A DNA stretch of 64,000 bases, taken from positions 144,070-208,069 of the forward strand of contig WTPW01000669.1 in NCBI GenBank assembly GCA_009809945.1. The letters run 5' to 3'. A program made the translations under genes and the position numbers. The notes under the pieces were generated by a model. The model was not told the origin of the DNA. It searched no databases and saw nothing but the letters and a program-made list of their open reading frames with translations. Source of the DNA: Gigaspora margarita (taxonomy: Eukaryota > Glomeromycota > Glomeromycetes > Diversisporales > Gigasporaceae). This document shows positions 1 to 11,400 of this stretch, piece after piece; within the stretch, counting starts at the first letter, position 1, and the number at the start of each line of letters is the position of its first letter.

Positions 1-360
1 TTTTTTTTTTTAATATTTCGAATATATTTGTAATATTTAGGACTGGGCTGGATCAGTAGATCTGTATCCTGGATTATACCAAGGACGCGTTTAATTAATA
101 TTTTCAAAATGTTTCGATTTGTTTCAAAATGTTTTGATGATCATAGTACAAGATCAGATTAGATCTTTGTTTATTTTTTTGTTTATAATTTAGATCTTCT
201 ATCACTTTTACATTGTTTTTTCATTTTCGGTTTGTTTTTTTTTTGTTACATTTCATTTCGTTTAGTATCATTTTTTTCTTTTATTTATTATTATTTTTTA
301 ATTTTTTTTATTTTATTTCTACAAAAAAACACTTTTTGGCATAAAATATAGTGACTTTCT

Positions 361-495
361 GACACTTTGCGCAAGGCAACGCATTGGTGTTGTCCTAGTT
401 GGTGTCATCGCTAGTGTTGTAGTTGATGTCGTCATTGGTGTCATCATTGGAATTGTTGCTAGCTAGTGTCATTAGTGTTCTTGTGGAATAGCTTT
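361..495. repeat. Imperfect G/T-rich short repeats
   Basis: Variants of gttggtgtcatc and attagtgttgt follow one another with drifting spacing. This resembles a decayed minisatellite. No coding potential is convincing in any frame. Confidence 0.55.
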
Positions 496-539
496 ACATG
501 CCTCTTGGTATTCTTGTAGATCAGTGTTGTTAATTTTTG

Positions 540-650
540 CTTCCAGTAGGAATTCCTAACCTTCCAGTAGAACTTTATAATAGTAAAAGTTCCAGTAGTA
601 CTATTAATTTGTTTCCAGTGGACTTCCAGTGGACTTCCAGTTGCTTCTAG
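540..650. repeat. TTCCAGT(A/G)G repeat cluster
   Basis: The motif ttccagtagg or ttccagtggac recurs about seven times at irregular spacing. This is a short minisatellite-like block next to the following one. Confidence 0.55.
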
Positions 651-699
651 TTAACAACTCTGTTGTAGATGGTATTGCGTAGATTTTTAGTGATCTTGT

Positions 700-850
700 A
701 GGTGGTCTATTTGTTTTTCTTGCGTTCGTATAGAGTGGTCTTGCTCGTTTTTCTTGCATTTGTATGGGGTGGTCTTGCTTATTCTCTTGCGTTCGTACGG
801 GGTCATATGGGTAATTTTTCTTGTTTCTCTTGCATTTGTATGGGTAGTAT
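700..850. repeat. Minisatellite with cttgcgttcgtatgg unit
   Basis: Units containing cttgc(g/a)tt(c/t)gta(t/c)gggg with a tggtcttgct linker repeat about four times. Open frames across it on both strands are translations of the repeat and are not called as genes. Confidence 0.6.
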
Positions 851-975
851 AATACTAACACTTCTGAGAAATAGTTTTTTTATTTTTTTTACTTACTATT
901 TTTTTTAGAAAGTAGCGAAAATAAGCGAATATGAGTGAATAGAAGCGAATATGAGTGAATAGAAGCAAATATAAT

Positions 976-1240
976 GGAGATTTGGGGGTTTGTTTTTTTT
1001 TTATTCAGTTTGCTTATATTCTGTTGTTTTTTTTTTACTTATTTCTTTAATTTTTATTTTTTTATTATTCCAGTACATTGCAAAAACATTTAACGATTTC
1101 TAAATTATAAGAAACAAACTCTTACTTTAGGAAAATAGAGATTTGGGGCTTTGTTTTTTTTTATTTAGTTTGCTTACGTTTTTGTTTTTTGTTTGTTTGT
1201 TTTTTTTTACTTATTTTTTTAATTTTATTTGACTTTTTTC
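976..1240. repeat. Pair of direct repeats, about 90 bp each
   Basis: Two copies begin with gagatttgggg(g/c)tttg at about 976 and 1137. Both continue through poly-T, tttagtttgctta and a ttacttatttntttaattt stretch. The copies differ by small indels. Before them, 905-960 has tandem gcgaatatgagtgaatagaa units. Confidence 0.6.
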
Positions 1241-1606
1241 AAAACTTTGCAAGAAAATGATCTGACTTTTCTGGTATTTTACAAGAACACCAACTCTAAC
1301 TTCTCCGGCACTTTGCAAGAAGTAGTGAATATGAGCAAATATAATAGTAGATGCAACGAAATGCGAAAGTAGTTGAAAATTATTACTATTTTATTGTTTT
1401 TGTTTTTTTTGTTATTTTTTTGTAGGGGGGTTTTTTTTTTTTCTCTTAAGCAGTCACGCTAATACTTTATTAAGTTTCTTAAAATTACATATGAAACTAT
1501 ATAGAATTATCTAATATCTAAGTTTAGTATCACCCAGCCACCTTACCGGTACCTATGTGCGGCCTGCTGCACCACTCTATTCAGAGTGGATTGCTTGTCT
1601 GACTAC

Positions 1607-2493
1607 TCAAAGTCCATAATAGAAGGGTCTTCCCCCTTCTATGACAAGTTCCTTTACTGTTTTCATTACTTCTTCTTTCACTCTTATTTCCTTCTCCTCT
1701 TCTCGCTTCTTTCTTTCTTCTTTGCCCTGTTGACTTCTATTTTTCTGGGATCTTGTGTTTCTTGGAGCTAACACTCTTCTTTTCATCTTACTTGTTATGC
1801 CCTGGTCTTTCTCCCACTCATTCACTTTTTCACACCGTATTCTCCATACTTGCTCATAAAAGGTGTTCCACGCTGTTCTCACTAGTGTTCTTATAAATTT
1901 CTCTTCTGACGTCTTCTTCAATATTTGTAGTACCTTTTGGTGCATCTCGACTGGAACCAATCCTCTTATTATCGTCTGTCTTACTTCAGCTTCCTCTTCT
2001 TCTCTTTCTCCATATATTGTCTTATACAATATATATAGGGGCACCCAGGTTTTTTCTCCTTCTTCCAATCCCTTCCAAGCTGTTGCGATGGCTACCTTTT
2101 GAATTCTCCTTCACAGGCTCTTTTGTTTACTGCACATGGCCAATTGCTCTTGTGTCTCTTCGATCTTTTCTTGACATACTTGGCACTCTGCTATCGTATA
2201 TAAATCTGGTCTTCTTTTGGTAAGCTCTACCATGGTCAGAAGCTTTCCCATCATACACTTTAAGGCTGCACTCTTTCTTGTACTACTTTTCATTGTCATA
2301 CACCTTACTCCTTTTGTTGATCTCATTCTTTCCCAGAAGTATGTCCAATTATATCTTGTTCTGCTTGAATCAGGTTCCAGACTTTTAATTGCCTGTGTTT
2401 CTCTCCATTCTGCACCTGTTTTCGCATTCATTATGAGTTTACACAACAGTCTAGCAGGTACATCTATCTGTTTACCAGGACCCCAAAATATAT
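1607..2493 (-). pseudogene. LINE ORF2 C-terminus with zinc knuckle
   Basis: The C-terminal part of the LINE ORF2 lies in two open segments (2446-2111 and 2068-1607) with a frame break between them. The first continues the RNase H frame across the insertion at 2494-2640. It carries a CQVC pair followed by a downstream Cys in AMC, the usual LINE C-x2-C-x-H-x-C zinc knuckle, but the expected His is Gln (EEQTQEQ-like context). The second segment is highly charged with WNTFYEQVW and a NEWEKDQGI stretch, which I associate with the tail of glomeromycotan LINEs (recollection, unchecked). The likely role in a live copy is nucleic-acid binding during target-primed reverse transcription. Confidence 0.75.
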
Positions 2494-2640
2494 ATAGATA
2501 GGTCAGGTATGAGTTTGCTTATTTTTGAGGTTTTTTATGCAGATCTTTTCTATTTATAGTAATTTTTTTGCTTATTTTTGAAGTTTTTTCTGCAGATCTT
2601 TTCTTTTTTAGTAACCCTATAATTAACCTGACCTATCTAT
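2494..2640. mobile_element. 147 bp MITE inserted in LINE ORF2
   Basis: The termini are inverted repeats: atagataggtcaggt at the left and acctgacctatctat at the right. Inside are two direct copies of a tttgcttatttttga..gcagatctttt unit. Skipping the element rejoins the coding-like LINE frame at an Ile-Tyr-rich position, so the insertion postdates the LINE. A related terminus (TAGGTCAG/CTGACCTA) bounds another element at 39245-39452. The TSD is hidden in tata-rich sequence. Confidence 0.75.
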
Positions 2641-3603
2641 GTATATTTCTGGATCCTTGTTTACCTCCCCAATCTAGCCTGTATTCTACCTCTGTGCAGT
2701 TAAGTTCTTCTGTCTGTATTTTCTTTTGACTTCTCAGACCTCTTTTTGCCAGTTTGTCTGCTTTGTCGTTCCACTTATCTGCACTGTGGCATTTAACTTT
2801 TATGAACTTTATTTGCAGTTTCTTGGTCTGAATAATATCTACTGCTTTGGCTATCCATATTGCATTCTTTCTCTTATGCAATTGGCCTCTTTTCGTGCCT
2901 TCTAGTTCTCTGCTAATCCCTACTATTGCAGCGTTACTATCTGTATGTATCTCTACCTTTTTTCTTTCTGGTATCGTAAGAACTGCTATCCATATTGCCG
3001 TTAATTCTGCGAGTGTTGATGTCAGCCATCCTTCTATTCCTAGGGCTATCTCTTCTTCCGCCCAGTCACCATCTTTGTTCGTTTGGACCCAGACTAGTCT
3101 CATACATCTGTCTAGAGATTCTCCTTCCTTATTCCTCTTTACTGCTCTGTCTGTATATATTACATATTTGTTCTTACTTCGTTTTAGGCTCTTCTTCCAT
3201 AATTCTATTAGTTCCTCTTTTACTTCTTCGAGCAGTCCTTGCTTTTTAATTATCTCTACCTCTAGCTCTTCTATTACTTCCATTCTTACCATTTCTCTCT
3301 CACCTTCTTTCCATTTTCCTACCTCTGTGTTTCTACTAAGTTGTTCTATTGCTATTTTAATCTTTTTGTGTTTTCTCTCTACTAACACTTCTGGTATGCT
3401 TTAGGTAGGTCTTTCTCGTTTATCCATTTACAACATCGTTGAGGGTCTTTACTTCTACTTTCAGAGTCTTCGTCTGCTATTTCACAACCTCTATACTCCT
3501 CTATTTTGGTTGCTACTTCACCTTCTACCTCCTGTGCTTCCCAATGTTCTACTCGGATTCTTTTTCCTTTTTTCTCCAGTATTCTTCCTTCACATTTGGT
3601 CAT
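2641..3603 (-). pseudogene. LINE ORF2 RNase H domain
   Basis: The open segment 3388-2633 encodes an RNase H fold: YTDRAV (first Asp), AELTAIWIAV (Glu), IHTDSNAAI (second Asp) and HSADKWNDKADKLAKRG (His and last Asp). All four acidic residues of the D-E-D-D set are present. The usual Gly after the first TD is Arg, which is atypical. Upstream (3603-3382, a different frame) is a charged linker. In an intact LINE this domain degrades the RNA strand of the RNA:DNA hybrid. Here it sits between the RT and the zinc knuckle of a broken ORF, with the insertion at 2494-2640 cutting its C-terminal side. Confidence 0.85.
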
Positions 3604-3651
3604 TTGAGGTCCGTACGTTATCTACTCCTTCTTTCTTTTGTCCTTGAATAC

Positions 3652-5567
3652 TCAGTCCCAACTTATTTCTATTTCTTGCGGGTTTTCACCTTTGGAGGTA
3701 AAGCAGCTTTTAACTCTTCTGCTTCCTATCATTTCAAGAACTTTCCCCTCTAGTTCTCTAAACCAGTCTGCCTTTTTTCCTTTACTTGGATGGCCTCTGT
3801 AACTCTTGTACTGTTGCCACGTAATCATTTTGGACTTATTTACATCCAGTAGCTGGTTTAGATATAATGTACCTGCTTTTCTCAGAATCGCACGGCACTT
3901 CTTCCATGTTCGTACATCTAGTAGGTCCTGTATTTTAGTACCATGACCATAGCTTTTCCACAAGCTGCTTTTAGTTCTTATGATTATTCCTAGCTTTTTT
4001 GCTTTTGTTATTACCAGGCATGCCAGGTTGTCTCTCTAGCAGATGCCATCTTCTGGTAGCTCTGTGGTATCCCAGATATCTTGTATTAGACCCACTCTCT
4101 GGCAGCCTTGCATTATTCTTAACTTTGTTAACTGTTCAAGATTATTTTTTTGGTTTAGCCTATTTAGCAAGCCGCTGATTTGCTTCATTCTTATCTCTTG
4201 ATGTAGTGTTCTACAATTGTCTAGGTCTTTATGTTTCATTATGCAATTGTCCAATGTCCTTACTACATTATATTTTTGCTTTGCTAGACCTATTATCGGC
4301 TGATGTATTTCATTTAGTCCCCTCTCTGATATCTTTGTTAATTGCAGCATATAACTTAGTCTTGGTATTACTACTACATTATTTATGTATGCTATTTGAC
4401 TTGATATCATTTTCTTGTATCGCAGGTCCCTGATTATTTAGTGCACAACACCTTTTGCTTTCTTCTTTACTAAGCTTTCACGCATTCTACTATTTATCCA
4501 AACTCCCAGGGGCCTTACTATTTTCTTCTTCGGGTCCTCTTTGACTATACTACCACCGAACTTTACTTCTCTTTCTTCAACTTTGCACTTTGTATTCATG
4601 GTTATTAACTTGACTTGGATCCGTTTATCTCAATATCATTGGCCATAAAGAATTCTTCTGCTATTCTAATAATTTCTTTTAGTTGATCTTGACTATTCGC
4701 GATCCAAGTTGTATCGTCGGCGTATACAATTGCTGCTAGTTGATACTTTGTGCATATATTGTCCACCCTGCCATGGCCATTGTCTTGCTCCACCGTATAT
4801 CCTAATCAGTTTTTTTTTGCACTCTCGTTAGCAAAGGGTCATAAAACAGCTGCCAAATTAGGGGTAAGATCATCTCCTCTTGGTCTATTCCGTCTCCAGC
4901 AGTTATTTCTTCCATTAGGCCATGTGCGGTGATTATTCTTAACTTTCTTTCATGAAAGAGGCTTAGAATGTATTTTATTATTTTCTCTGGTACTTTGACT
5001 CTTCGAAGTGCTATCTCTAAACTTTCTAGAGGAACTGAGTCAAAGGCCTTTTTCATATCTTGAAATAATATCCATGCTTCTTTCTTCTTTTTTTTAGCTT
5101 CCTCTATTATCATATTTAGAACATGTACTGGCTGTTCTGTTGAGTTTTCCAGGAGGCCTGCATAGTTAGGTCCTTTGAGTATCTCTCTCTATCATTACTC
5201 TGGCTAATCTCTTGGTTATCACCTTTGTTATCACCTTTCAGAATGTTTCAATCAATGCTATTGGCCGTATGTTGTTTAAACTGTATCCCTATTCTATGTC
5301 TTTTGCTATTGAATATACTTGTGCAATTTTCTATTTCGCCAGTATTTCTTCTGTCATTATACACAGGTTTGCCATTCCTCTGATTATTTGTTGTGCTCTG
5401 CTTTCTGCACATTTGATCATTATGTAGCTTATACCAGATAGGCCTGGGGCAGTTCCTACTTTTAGCTCTCTTAGTACTTCTTCCCACTCGTTCTCATCTA
5501 CCTCTTTTTCTAATTCATCATACCATTTTTCTTCAATCCAACCTTGTGGCCTATATATCCCTGCCAC
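3652..5567 (-). pseudogene. LINE reverse transcriptase domain (fragmented)
   Basis: RT blocks appear in order over several frames. APGLSGISYIMIK lies near 5450-5412. LFQDMKKAFDSVPLESL (motif A, catalytic Asp) lies near 5070-5020. GIDQEEMILPLIWQLFYDPLL (motif B region) follows. LAAIVYADDTTWIANS (motif C, YADD with both catalytic Asp) lies near 4735-4690. [17 protein letters not shown] in 4410-4036 matches the thumb side. The remaining 3963-3652 segment is the connection to RNase H. Frameshifts occur near 5248-5330, 4802 and 4605-4410, so it cannot give one polypeptide. The catalytic triad is retained. Shadow frames on the plus strand are not genes. Confidence 0.9.
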
Positions 5568-5948
5568 TCCTCTGTCATATTTCCTATGTTTATGTGTCTC
5601 TTTCTAAACTAATCTTTGTAATGTTTAGCTACTTCTGCTTTTACATTCTCTGGCTCTGTTTGAAGGCGTGCCTTTTCCTGTTTTTTCCAAAAACCTATCA
5701 AGGACTATCTTTTTATAGGGCTTATTTAGTAGGTTGGTTATTATTCTTCCTTGTTCTGAGCTGATCATTTCGCACCTCTTACTAACACACTCTTCGATCT
5801 GTCTTTTTTGTTTCTGCTCCCATTCTTTTTTCCTCTTCCCGTTGAGTATTTGCTACCAACCTCTTATGTCCTCTATCCATGTCTCTGACCATGTTCTATG
5901 CGATTTATATTTTTTGTCTGTTTATCCTTCCTAGCCTTTCATTCACTT

Positions 5949-7260
5949 CTACTCTTTCATCATTTGGAACTGCTTGTTCTTTTTTCCCTTTGCAGTTTTA
6001 ATTAGTTTCTGCAGCTCTATTATACTTTCATCTGGCTTTTGCGCCTTTAGACTTCTTCTGTTAGCTGCTGTATTATATACCTTCTTCTTTGGTATGTGTT
6101 TACTCACTGCTAAGAGGATCGATTGCTCTACTACGTCCCATACTCGGTTTAGTCTACTAATCTGTTCCTCTTCTTTGTGATTTCTGACTTGCATGAAGTT
6201 TGTTATATTCCTTTTACCCAATTCAGCTTGCAGGGTGTGCGCATAGTCTTTCCAATTTTCTTCTTTTGCTTTGTCATATTGGTACACTGTTCTTGTGTAT
6301 TTTTTCTTTTTGACCTCTGCTTTACTACTTTCCGCTGTTACATGTCCTACCTATACTTCTGCCGCTATTATGCTGTGATCGCTATCTGTAATTCCTTTCA
6401 CCTTTTCTGTGACCATTTCTTGAAGTCCAGAGGCTAGCCCGCTCGATATCCATATGTAATCGATTCTTTAGCAGTTTCTCCATTTGACCATGTGTATATC
6501 TGGCCAGTTGGGTGTAACAGTCTATATGCGTCTTGGAATTCCTGCCTTTTTAGCCAGCTGAAGATTGGTAGTCTTTTGTAGTTTAGCGTTTGTGGGTTCT
6601 GTCTATCTAGTATATTGTCTACTGTATGGTTGAAGTCCCTCATGATAACTACTTGCATTTTTTCTTTTCTCCTGTAGACTACCTCTACAATTCTTTGTTG
6701 AATTCTCTTCCCGATTACTTTATCATTCNGTGGNATATAAACAACTATTATTACNAGTTCTAGTTGCTTNAGNTAAAAGGTCANCTCGATCATATATTCA
6801 TTTGTCTTTTTAACTGCTCCTANATACTTTTCCCAATTTTCTTCTATCAGATCCCTACTCCAGATCCCTTTTTCTTTTCTTCACATGCACTTGCCCAATG
6901 TCCTACATACTTTCTGTTAACATTTCTTGTTAAAAACTTCCCTTCTCTTTCTGTTAGGTTTGTTTCCGTTATTCCTATTATTGTAATATTCTTTTTTTCT
7001 GCTCATTCAAGTATGTTTTCCATTTTCCAACCTTTCGTTTTTAGCCCATTGACATTGTGGCATGCGAACTTCATCTCCTTTCTGCCTTTTCTACTCCACT
7101 TTCCTTTTAGGGTCTCTTGTTCTGCTCGTATTTCTTTTATTTTTCCCTTTTCTTTCCTGCCTCCTACATTTGTTGGATAGAGGGACTCCTCACTGCCTTC
7201 ACTCTCGAATATTCTTCTTTCTTCTTGCAGAAATTCTATGATCTCTCTATCCATATTCAT
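5949..7260 (-). pseudogene. LINE APE-type endonuclease and linker
   Basis: The N-terminal start of an exonuclease-endonuclease-phosphatase domain is visible as KFACHNVNGLKTKGWK (about 7070-7020), including the metal-site Asn. Further in, VVIMRDFNHTVD matches the GDFN motif with Gly changed to Arg, and IYTWSNG matches the YTW block. The last block, normally S-R-I-D-Y, is shifted out of frame near 6450. Ambiguous bases at 6729, 6734, 6755, 6770, 6773, 6784 and 6823 fall in this domain. Segment 6287-5949 is a Lys-rich linker to the RT. The domain would nick target DNA in an intact LINE. This copy is broken. Confidence 0.8.
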
Positions 7261-7566
7261 TTGTTCAACTTGGGTACCCTCAGGAGCTCTGAGTGGGCTT
7301 GACCTACTCTGTACTCATCTTGTCGAGTTTTTTAACAATTTCTAATAAGGCCTCTTGATACTTGTCTAGCCTTTCCTTAATCTCTTCTACTTCTTTATAA
7401 ACTTCGTCTCGACTTCTCTGTTCATTTTTTTCCCAGTTTTTGTAGATCAGCCCTCTCTTTTCTGCCTTTACCTCTTTGCTTGTTGGGGTTTTCGCATTTT
7501 CTGCTTCTTTTCCTTTACTCGCTGCATTCTTCTTGGTTTCTGTTTTCGGTATTATCTTCTCTTGAG

Positions 7567-9450
7567 CTACCTTTTTTTTTCTTTTGGCCAGTTGAGAGTC
7601 CAGTTATTGTATTTAACCAGTTTTTCTACTGCCTTTTCTAGGTCTTCCTGCCTTTCAAAAGTAACTACCGCACTTTGTTTCGTGCCTTCACCTCTTCTTC
7701 TTGGTATGTATAATGCTTTTGCTCCTGTTTGTTTTAGGCAGCATAGTAAGAGCGTCTCTGAAGCTCCTTCTGGTACTCCGTATAGCTTTGTCATGTGTCA
7801 GTATTTTGCATCTCTCTCTTTATAGTCTTCTTTCCTGACTAATACTCTGGCTAGCTTGCTATTCACTAATAGTACTACCCATGGTAAGTTCATTCCTGGT
7901 TTTTCTTGATTTAACTCTACTACTTCAAGTGCTCTATTTCTGCTACGTTTAATTTGCAAGCTGTGGACCCTTCCCAGTTTCTTGCTTATACTCTCTACTT
8001 CTGTCTGATTCACTCTTTCTGCGAGATTCCATATTGTGAGTATCGCTTTTTTCTTTGAGTTCTTTTCGTCTACTTTTTCTTTAGTTGATATCTTCTCTCT
8101 TCTTTTCTCTTTGTTGCGCTCTTCTGTGGTCTTTGCTCTCCTTACTACATCTTTTTCTTCTCCATTCGGGATTAACTTAAACCACCTTTCATTCTTCCAT
8201 TCTATTCTGTTAATTGCCTTCTTCCTTCCATTGTCACAGTCAAAGTGCACTTCTACCCATGCGTTGCCTTTCTTGAAAGTTTCGTCTATTCTTGTAACAT
8301 GTTTATTGTCTTCTAGCACCCACTTTATCATTTTTAATCTTTCATCCTTATTTTTCCCAGGACTTTACACTGGTCAAAATAAATATATCATACACATATC
8401 CTATACATATCGGGTACCCGATATGTGTAGGATATGTGTAGGATATGTGTAGGATATGTGTAGGATATGTGAGGATATGTATAATCGGGTACCCGATATG
8501 TGTAGATACATCAACTCTACACATATCCTACACATATCATACACATATCGTATACATATCGGGTACCCGATATGTGTAGTATATGTGTACGATATGTTTA
8601 TTTTTGACCAGTGTTACATAGTGGAATTCTTGCACTTGCTGCTTTTTGGTCACTACACGGCCTATTATCAGGCGCCCATATACTCTGTTCGAGAGGTGTG
8701 TTACCTAGCTCTTTTATTTGCCTCCATTCCTCTTCTCTTAGGGCAATCTCATTCTCTTCCTCTTTATTTCCTTCTACTGTTTCTTGTATTTGCCCTTTCT
8801 CTACTACTTCTTTACTTCCTTTAATTCTTTCTGCTTCTTTCTCCCCATTTCGCCCTGTTACCTTCTCTCTATCTTTCTTTATTTCCTTTTCTTTATGCTG
8901 TTTTCAGTTCGCAATGATCTGTTTTTCTCTCTATACAACACTATTACTAGACCCACTTGTTTCCTCTTTTCCTTTCTTCCAGCTGTCTTTAGCCTTCATA
9001 GTGGACGTATCCCTTCTTCACTCTTCATCGTTCGATATTCGCTTTTCTTTCTTTACTTCGCTATAAGACGCTGTTTCTTCTGTTTGATATTTGAATTCTG
9101 GAAGTTTACTTTTTTTGTCAACCCTAGTTATCACTTCTCCTAGAATTCTAACTACTGCTATCTCTGCTGCGTTTGCTGCAAATAAAAGCGCAGTGTATCT
9201 ATCTGTCCGTGTTAACTCTATCTATGTGTTTTCTAATGCCTCGATTAGTTTTGTATTCTCTAGCTAGCCCACATAATTCTTGGATATTTCCAAGATCCTT
9301 TCTAGCAGGTACTCGGGTCTGATTTTGTATCTTTCTCTGGCCATACTGGCTATTGCTTGTCTGTGACTCATTTGTTCTAGAATTTTCTGTGCTTGTGTTG
9401 CTATACTGACAATCTGTTGCTACGCACGTGTCTGTTTACTTCAATTGTGC
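7567..9450 (-). pseudogene. LINE ORF1 (RRM-like nucleic-acid binding), disrupted
   Basis: This minus-strand coding-like region is interrupted by the insertion at 8368-8613 and by in-frame stops (several TAG codons between 9440 and 9200). The downstream half (8331-7798 and 7794-7567) includes ILTIWNLAERVNQTEVESIS and AVVTFERQEDLEKAVEKLV. These resemble the RNP2 and RNP1-side strands of an RNA-recognition motif, as in many LINE ORF1 proteins. The upstream half (to about 9430) is helical and charged, e.g. AQKILEQMSHRQAIASMARE. It is rich in Lys and Glu. Hydrophobic plus-strand ORFs at 8611-9143 are its antisense shadow. Confidence 0.65.
8368..8613. mobile_element. 246 bp palindrome-rich MITE in LINE ORF1
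   Basis: Terminal inverted repeats cactggtcaaaa(a)taaa are flanked by a 3 bp duplication tta (8365-8367 and 8614-8616), as in PIF/Harbinger-type elements. The inside is a mosaic of gatatgtgtag tandem units and three copies of the perfect palindrome cgggtacccg, so the element folds in several ways. No ORF. Confidence 0.85.
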
Positions 9451-9789
9451 ACATCTGCTTTTTTGTTTATTTGCCTCATTTTTGTAAGACACAACTGATC
9501 TGCAGGATTACGGTTGTGGGGTGCCCACTTTTTTTCTACCGGAAAAAATTTTGCAAGAAATTTCTATCATTTAGGTGTCATACGACTACCTAGTACTTGG
9601 TTTTTCTTTCCATTTGGTATCTAGTATGTTTCTCAGAGCTTTATCTTTTTTCTTAATGCTCCCAGGCATGTTCTTTAGTCCCTTTGATCTGTTTTGCATC
9701 ATTTTGCTTCTTAAAATTTTTGGTCAAGGGATCTGCAGGAGAGAGTGTGTTCACGTTAGTTGTAAATTTTATGTGGGGATTTTTTGGTT

Positions 9790-10010
9790 TTTCATTTTTT
9801 TTTTATAATAATATATAATAAAAATATGTAATATAATATAATATATAATAATAATAAATAAATAATTTTATATTAAATTGCGAAAACTTGCAAATATTGA
9901 TTAAAAATGTATATTTAATTTAAAATATAATATATAATAATAATAAATAAAAAAAATAAAAGTTTATAATAAATTGCGAAACCTTGTGAAAACATGTAAT
10001 TATATGAATA
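9790..10010. repeat. AT-rich duplicated block
   Basis: Two direct copies of ataatatataataataat followed by ataaattgcgaaa(a/c)cttg lie at about 9835-9890 and 9925-9990. No gene. Confidence 0.5.
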
Positions 10011-10024
10011 TAATAATTATTAAT

Positions 10025-10500
10025 TGATATCATATTAGATATATATCGATTACTATCACTATTGATAATAATTGGCAGGGGTGTTGATTATCAATATATA
10101 TCTGGTTAATCGATATATAGGGGGACATCAATAGAAAAGGAACAAATTATTTTTAGTAAGTTTTTTTAAAATTTTAAATTAAAATATCTTGACAATTACC
10201 AAATCAAATTTAATAAATTTTTTTTTGTTTTAATTCTATTACTATAAAAAATTAAAATAAAAAAATTTTAATTAAATTTGGTTAAGTAGTTGTTAAGTTA
10301 TTTTAACTTAAATTTGAAAAAACTTTTACTTAGAAAAGATTTGTCCCTTTTCTATTGATGTCCCCCTATATATCTAGTAGATATATATCGATTAACCAGA
10401 TATATATCGATTACTATTACTATCGATAATAATCGATAGGGGTGTTGATCATCAATATATATCTTACTGGTTAGTAATCGATATATATCTATATATAAAA
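10025..10500. repeat. ATCGAT-rich palindromic block hosting a MITE
   Basis: Two similar segments (about 10040-10118 and 10405-10495) contain tatatatcgattacta, aggggtgttgat and atcaatatatatc in repeated and inverted order. They flank the MITE at 10120-10366, which appears to have landed within this block. Confidence 0.6.
10120..10366. mobile_element. 247 bp TA-flanked MITE
   Basis: Termini gggggacatcaatagaaaag match in inverted orientation over about 28 bp and are bordered by TA (10118-10119 and 10367-10368), as for Tc1/mariner-type insertion. The inside is one imperfect palindrome of the same kind as the unit repeated at 52614-55488 (atatcttgacaa..accaa.tcaaattt and its inverse). A diverged sister copy is at 60345-60508. 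Confidence 0.85.
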
Positions 10501-10718
10501 TTTGCTGATGTAAGTAAAAAATAATCCTAATTGTATTCTAAATTAATTTATATAAAAAATTAATTTTCAAAATTTTGTCATTTTCCCTCTTTTCTATAGC
10601 ACCAAGCCCATATATTCTTTGGCATTTAATATTTTTTTGTTCAAAGTTTTAGTTCTTAATTTTAAGCAAGGGGCTGAAAATCTTCTACTAAGTTGAACAA
10701 TTCTTTACTATTTTCTAA

Positions 10719-11257
10719 TTGATGATCTGCCAGTCATCTGGTGCAAGATCATAGTGTAATGTGATGCAGATCACTATGTATATTACATAAGCAGAAAATG
10801 CCAAGATTTTTTGACAATCATTTATATAATTTTTTTTGTACTAATTTAACAGCTAATGCCCACTAATTGAAAGTTGTAAAACTCTCTAAGACACATCTAA
10901 ATAAGGTAAGATCGTCCAAATTGGTCTAGTGGTTGCTGAGATATCTTTAAAAAACGATTAGTCAACTATATAAAATTACTATGTAAACAAATTATTGTTT
11001 ATATAGTAATTTTATATAGTCAGCCAATCATTTTTAATAATATCTCAGCAACTACTGGACTAATTTGGACGATCTCACCTCCTTTAAATGCATCTCAGTG
11101 AGCTCTACAACTATCAATTAGTGGGCATTAGCTATTAACTTAGTACGAAAACAAATTTTCTTAGAGATACTTGCCATTTACATCCTATATAATAAACACA
11201 TGAGATCTGCATCACATTATACTATGATTTTGCACCAGATGACTAGTGGATTATCAA
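10719..11257. mobile_element. 539 bp TTAA-type foldback element, copy 1
   Basis: The ends ttgatgatctgccagtcatc and its inverse are bordered by ctaa and tcaa, read as mutated TTAA sites. The element is almost one long hairpin, centred at tatgtaaacaaattattgtttatatag near 10990. Arms contain agacacatctaa and aatttggacgatct boxes and actaattgaaagttgta. Sister copies of near-identical length are at 33996-34522 (same family by its termini) and 62174-62714 (related interior). Confidence 0.85.
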
Positions 11258-11400
11258 TCAAATCAAATGAGTGACTTACTCTATATAATAATATAATTGG
11301 TCAAAATTATCTTTTAAAAATATAAAAGATGCTATTAAGTAAAGGCTTCTTGTGCTCTAATTAAAAGTTAAAGAGGAGGTTCTTTTAATTCTAATAGTAG

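Larger units (their letters stand above)
1431..9790 (-). mobile_element. Decayed non-LTR retrotransposon (LINE)
   Basis: This is a roughly 8.3 kb element read on the minus strand. Its order is ORF1, APE-type endonuclease, reverse transcriptase, RNase H, zinc knuckle and C-terminal tail, then a poly(A)-like run seen as poly-T at 1431-1444. This order fits fungal RNase H-bearing LINEs (I/Tad-like group, family knowledge). Multiple frameshifts and stops break both ORFs, and two short inverted-repeat elements (2494-2640 and 8368-8613) interrupt it. The 5' end is only approximate: coding-like sequence fades near 9450 and AT repeats begin near 9790. It is not expected to be active. Confidence 0.9.

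Noticed and set aside
604..861. 85-residue minus ORF
   Set aside because: Translation of the minisatellite at 700-850. Its repeating Arg/Tyr/Lys text follows the DNA repeat.
2847..3404. Plus-strand 185-residue Ser/Leu-rich ORF that looks like a membrane protein
   Set aside because: It is the exact antisense of the LINE RNase H region. The minus strand has the catalytic motifs, and the hydrophobic text arises from complementing Lys/Glu codons.
8611..9143. Overlapping plus-strand hydrophobic ORFs (151 and 119 residues)
   Set aside because: Antisense shadow of LINE ORF1, which has Lys/Glu-rich coding text on the minus strand.
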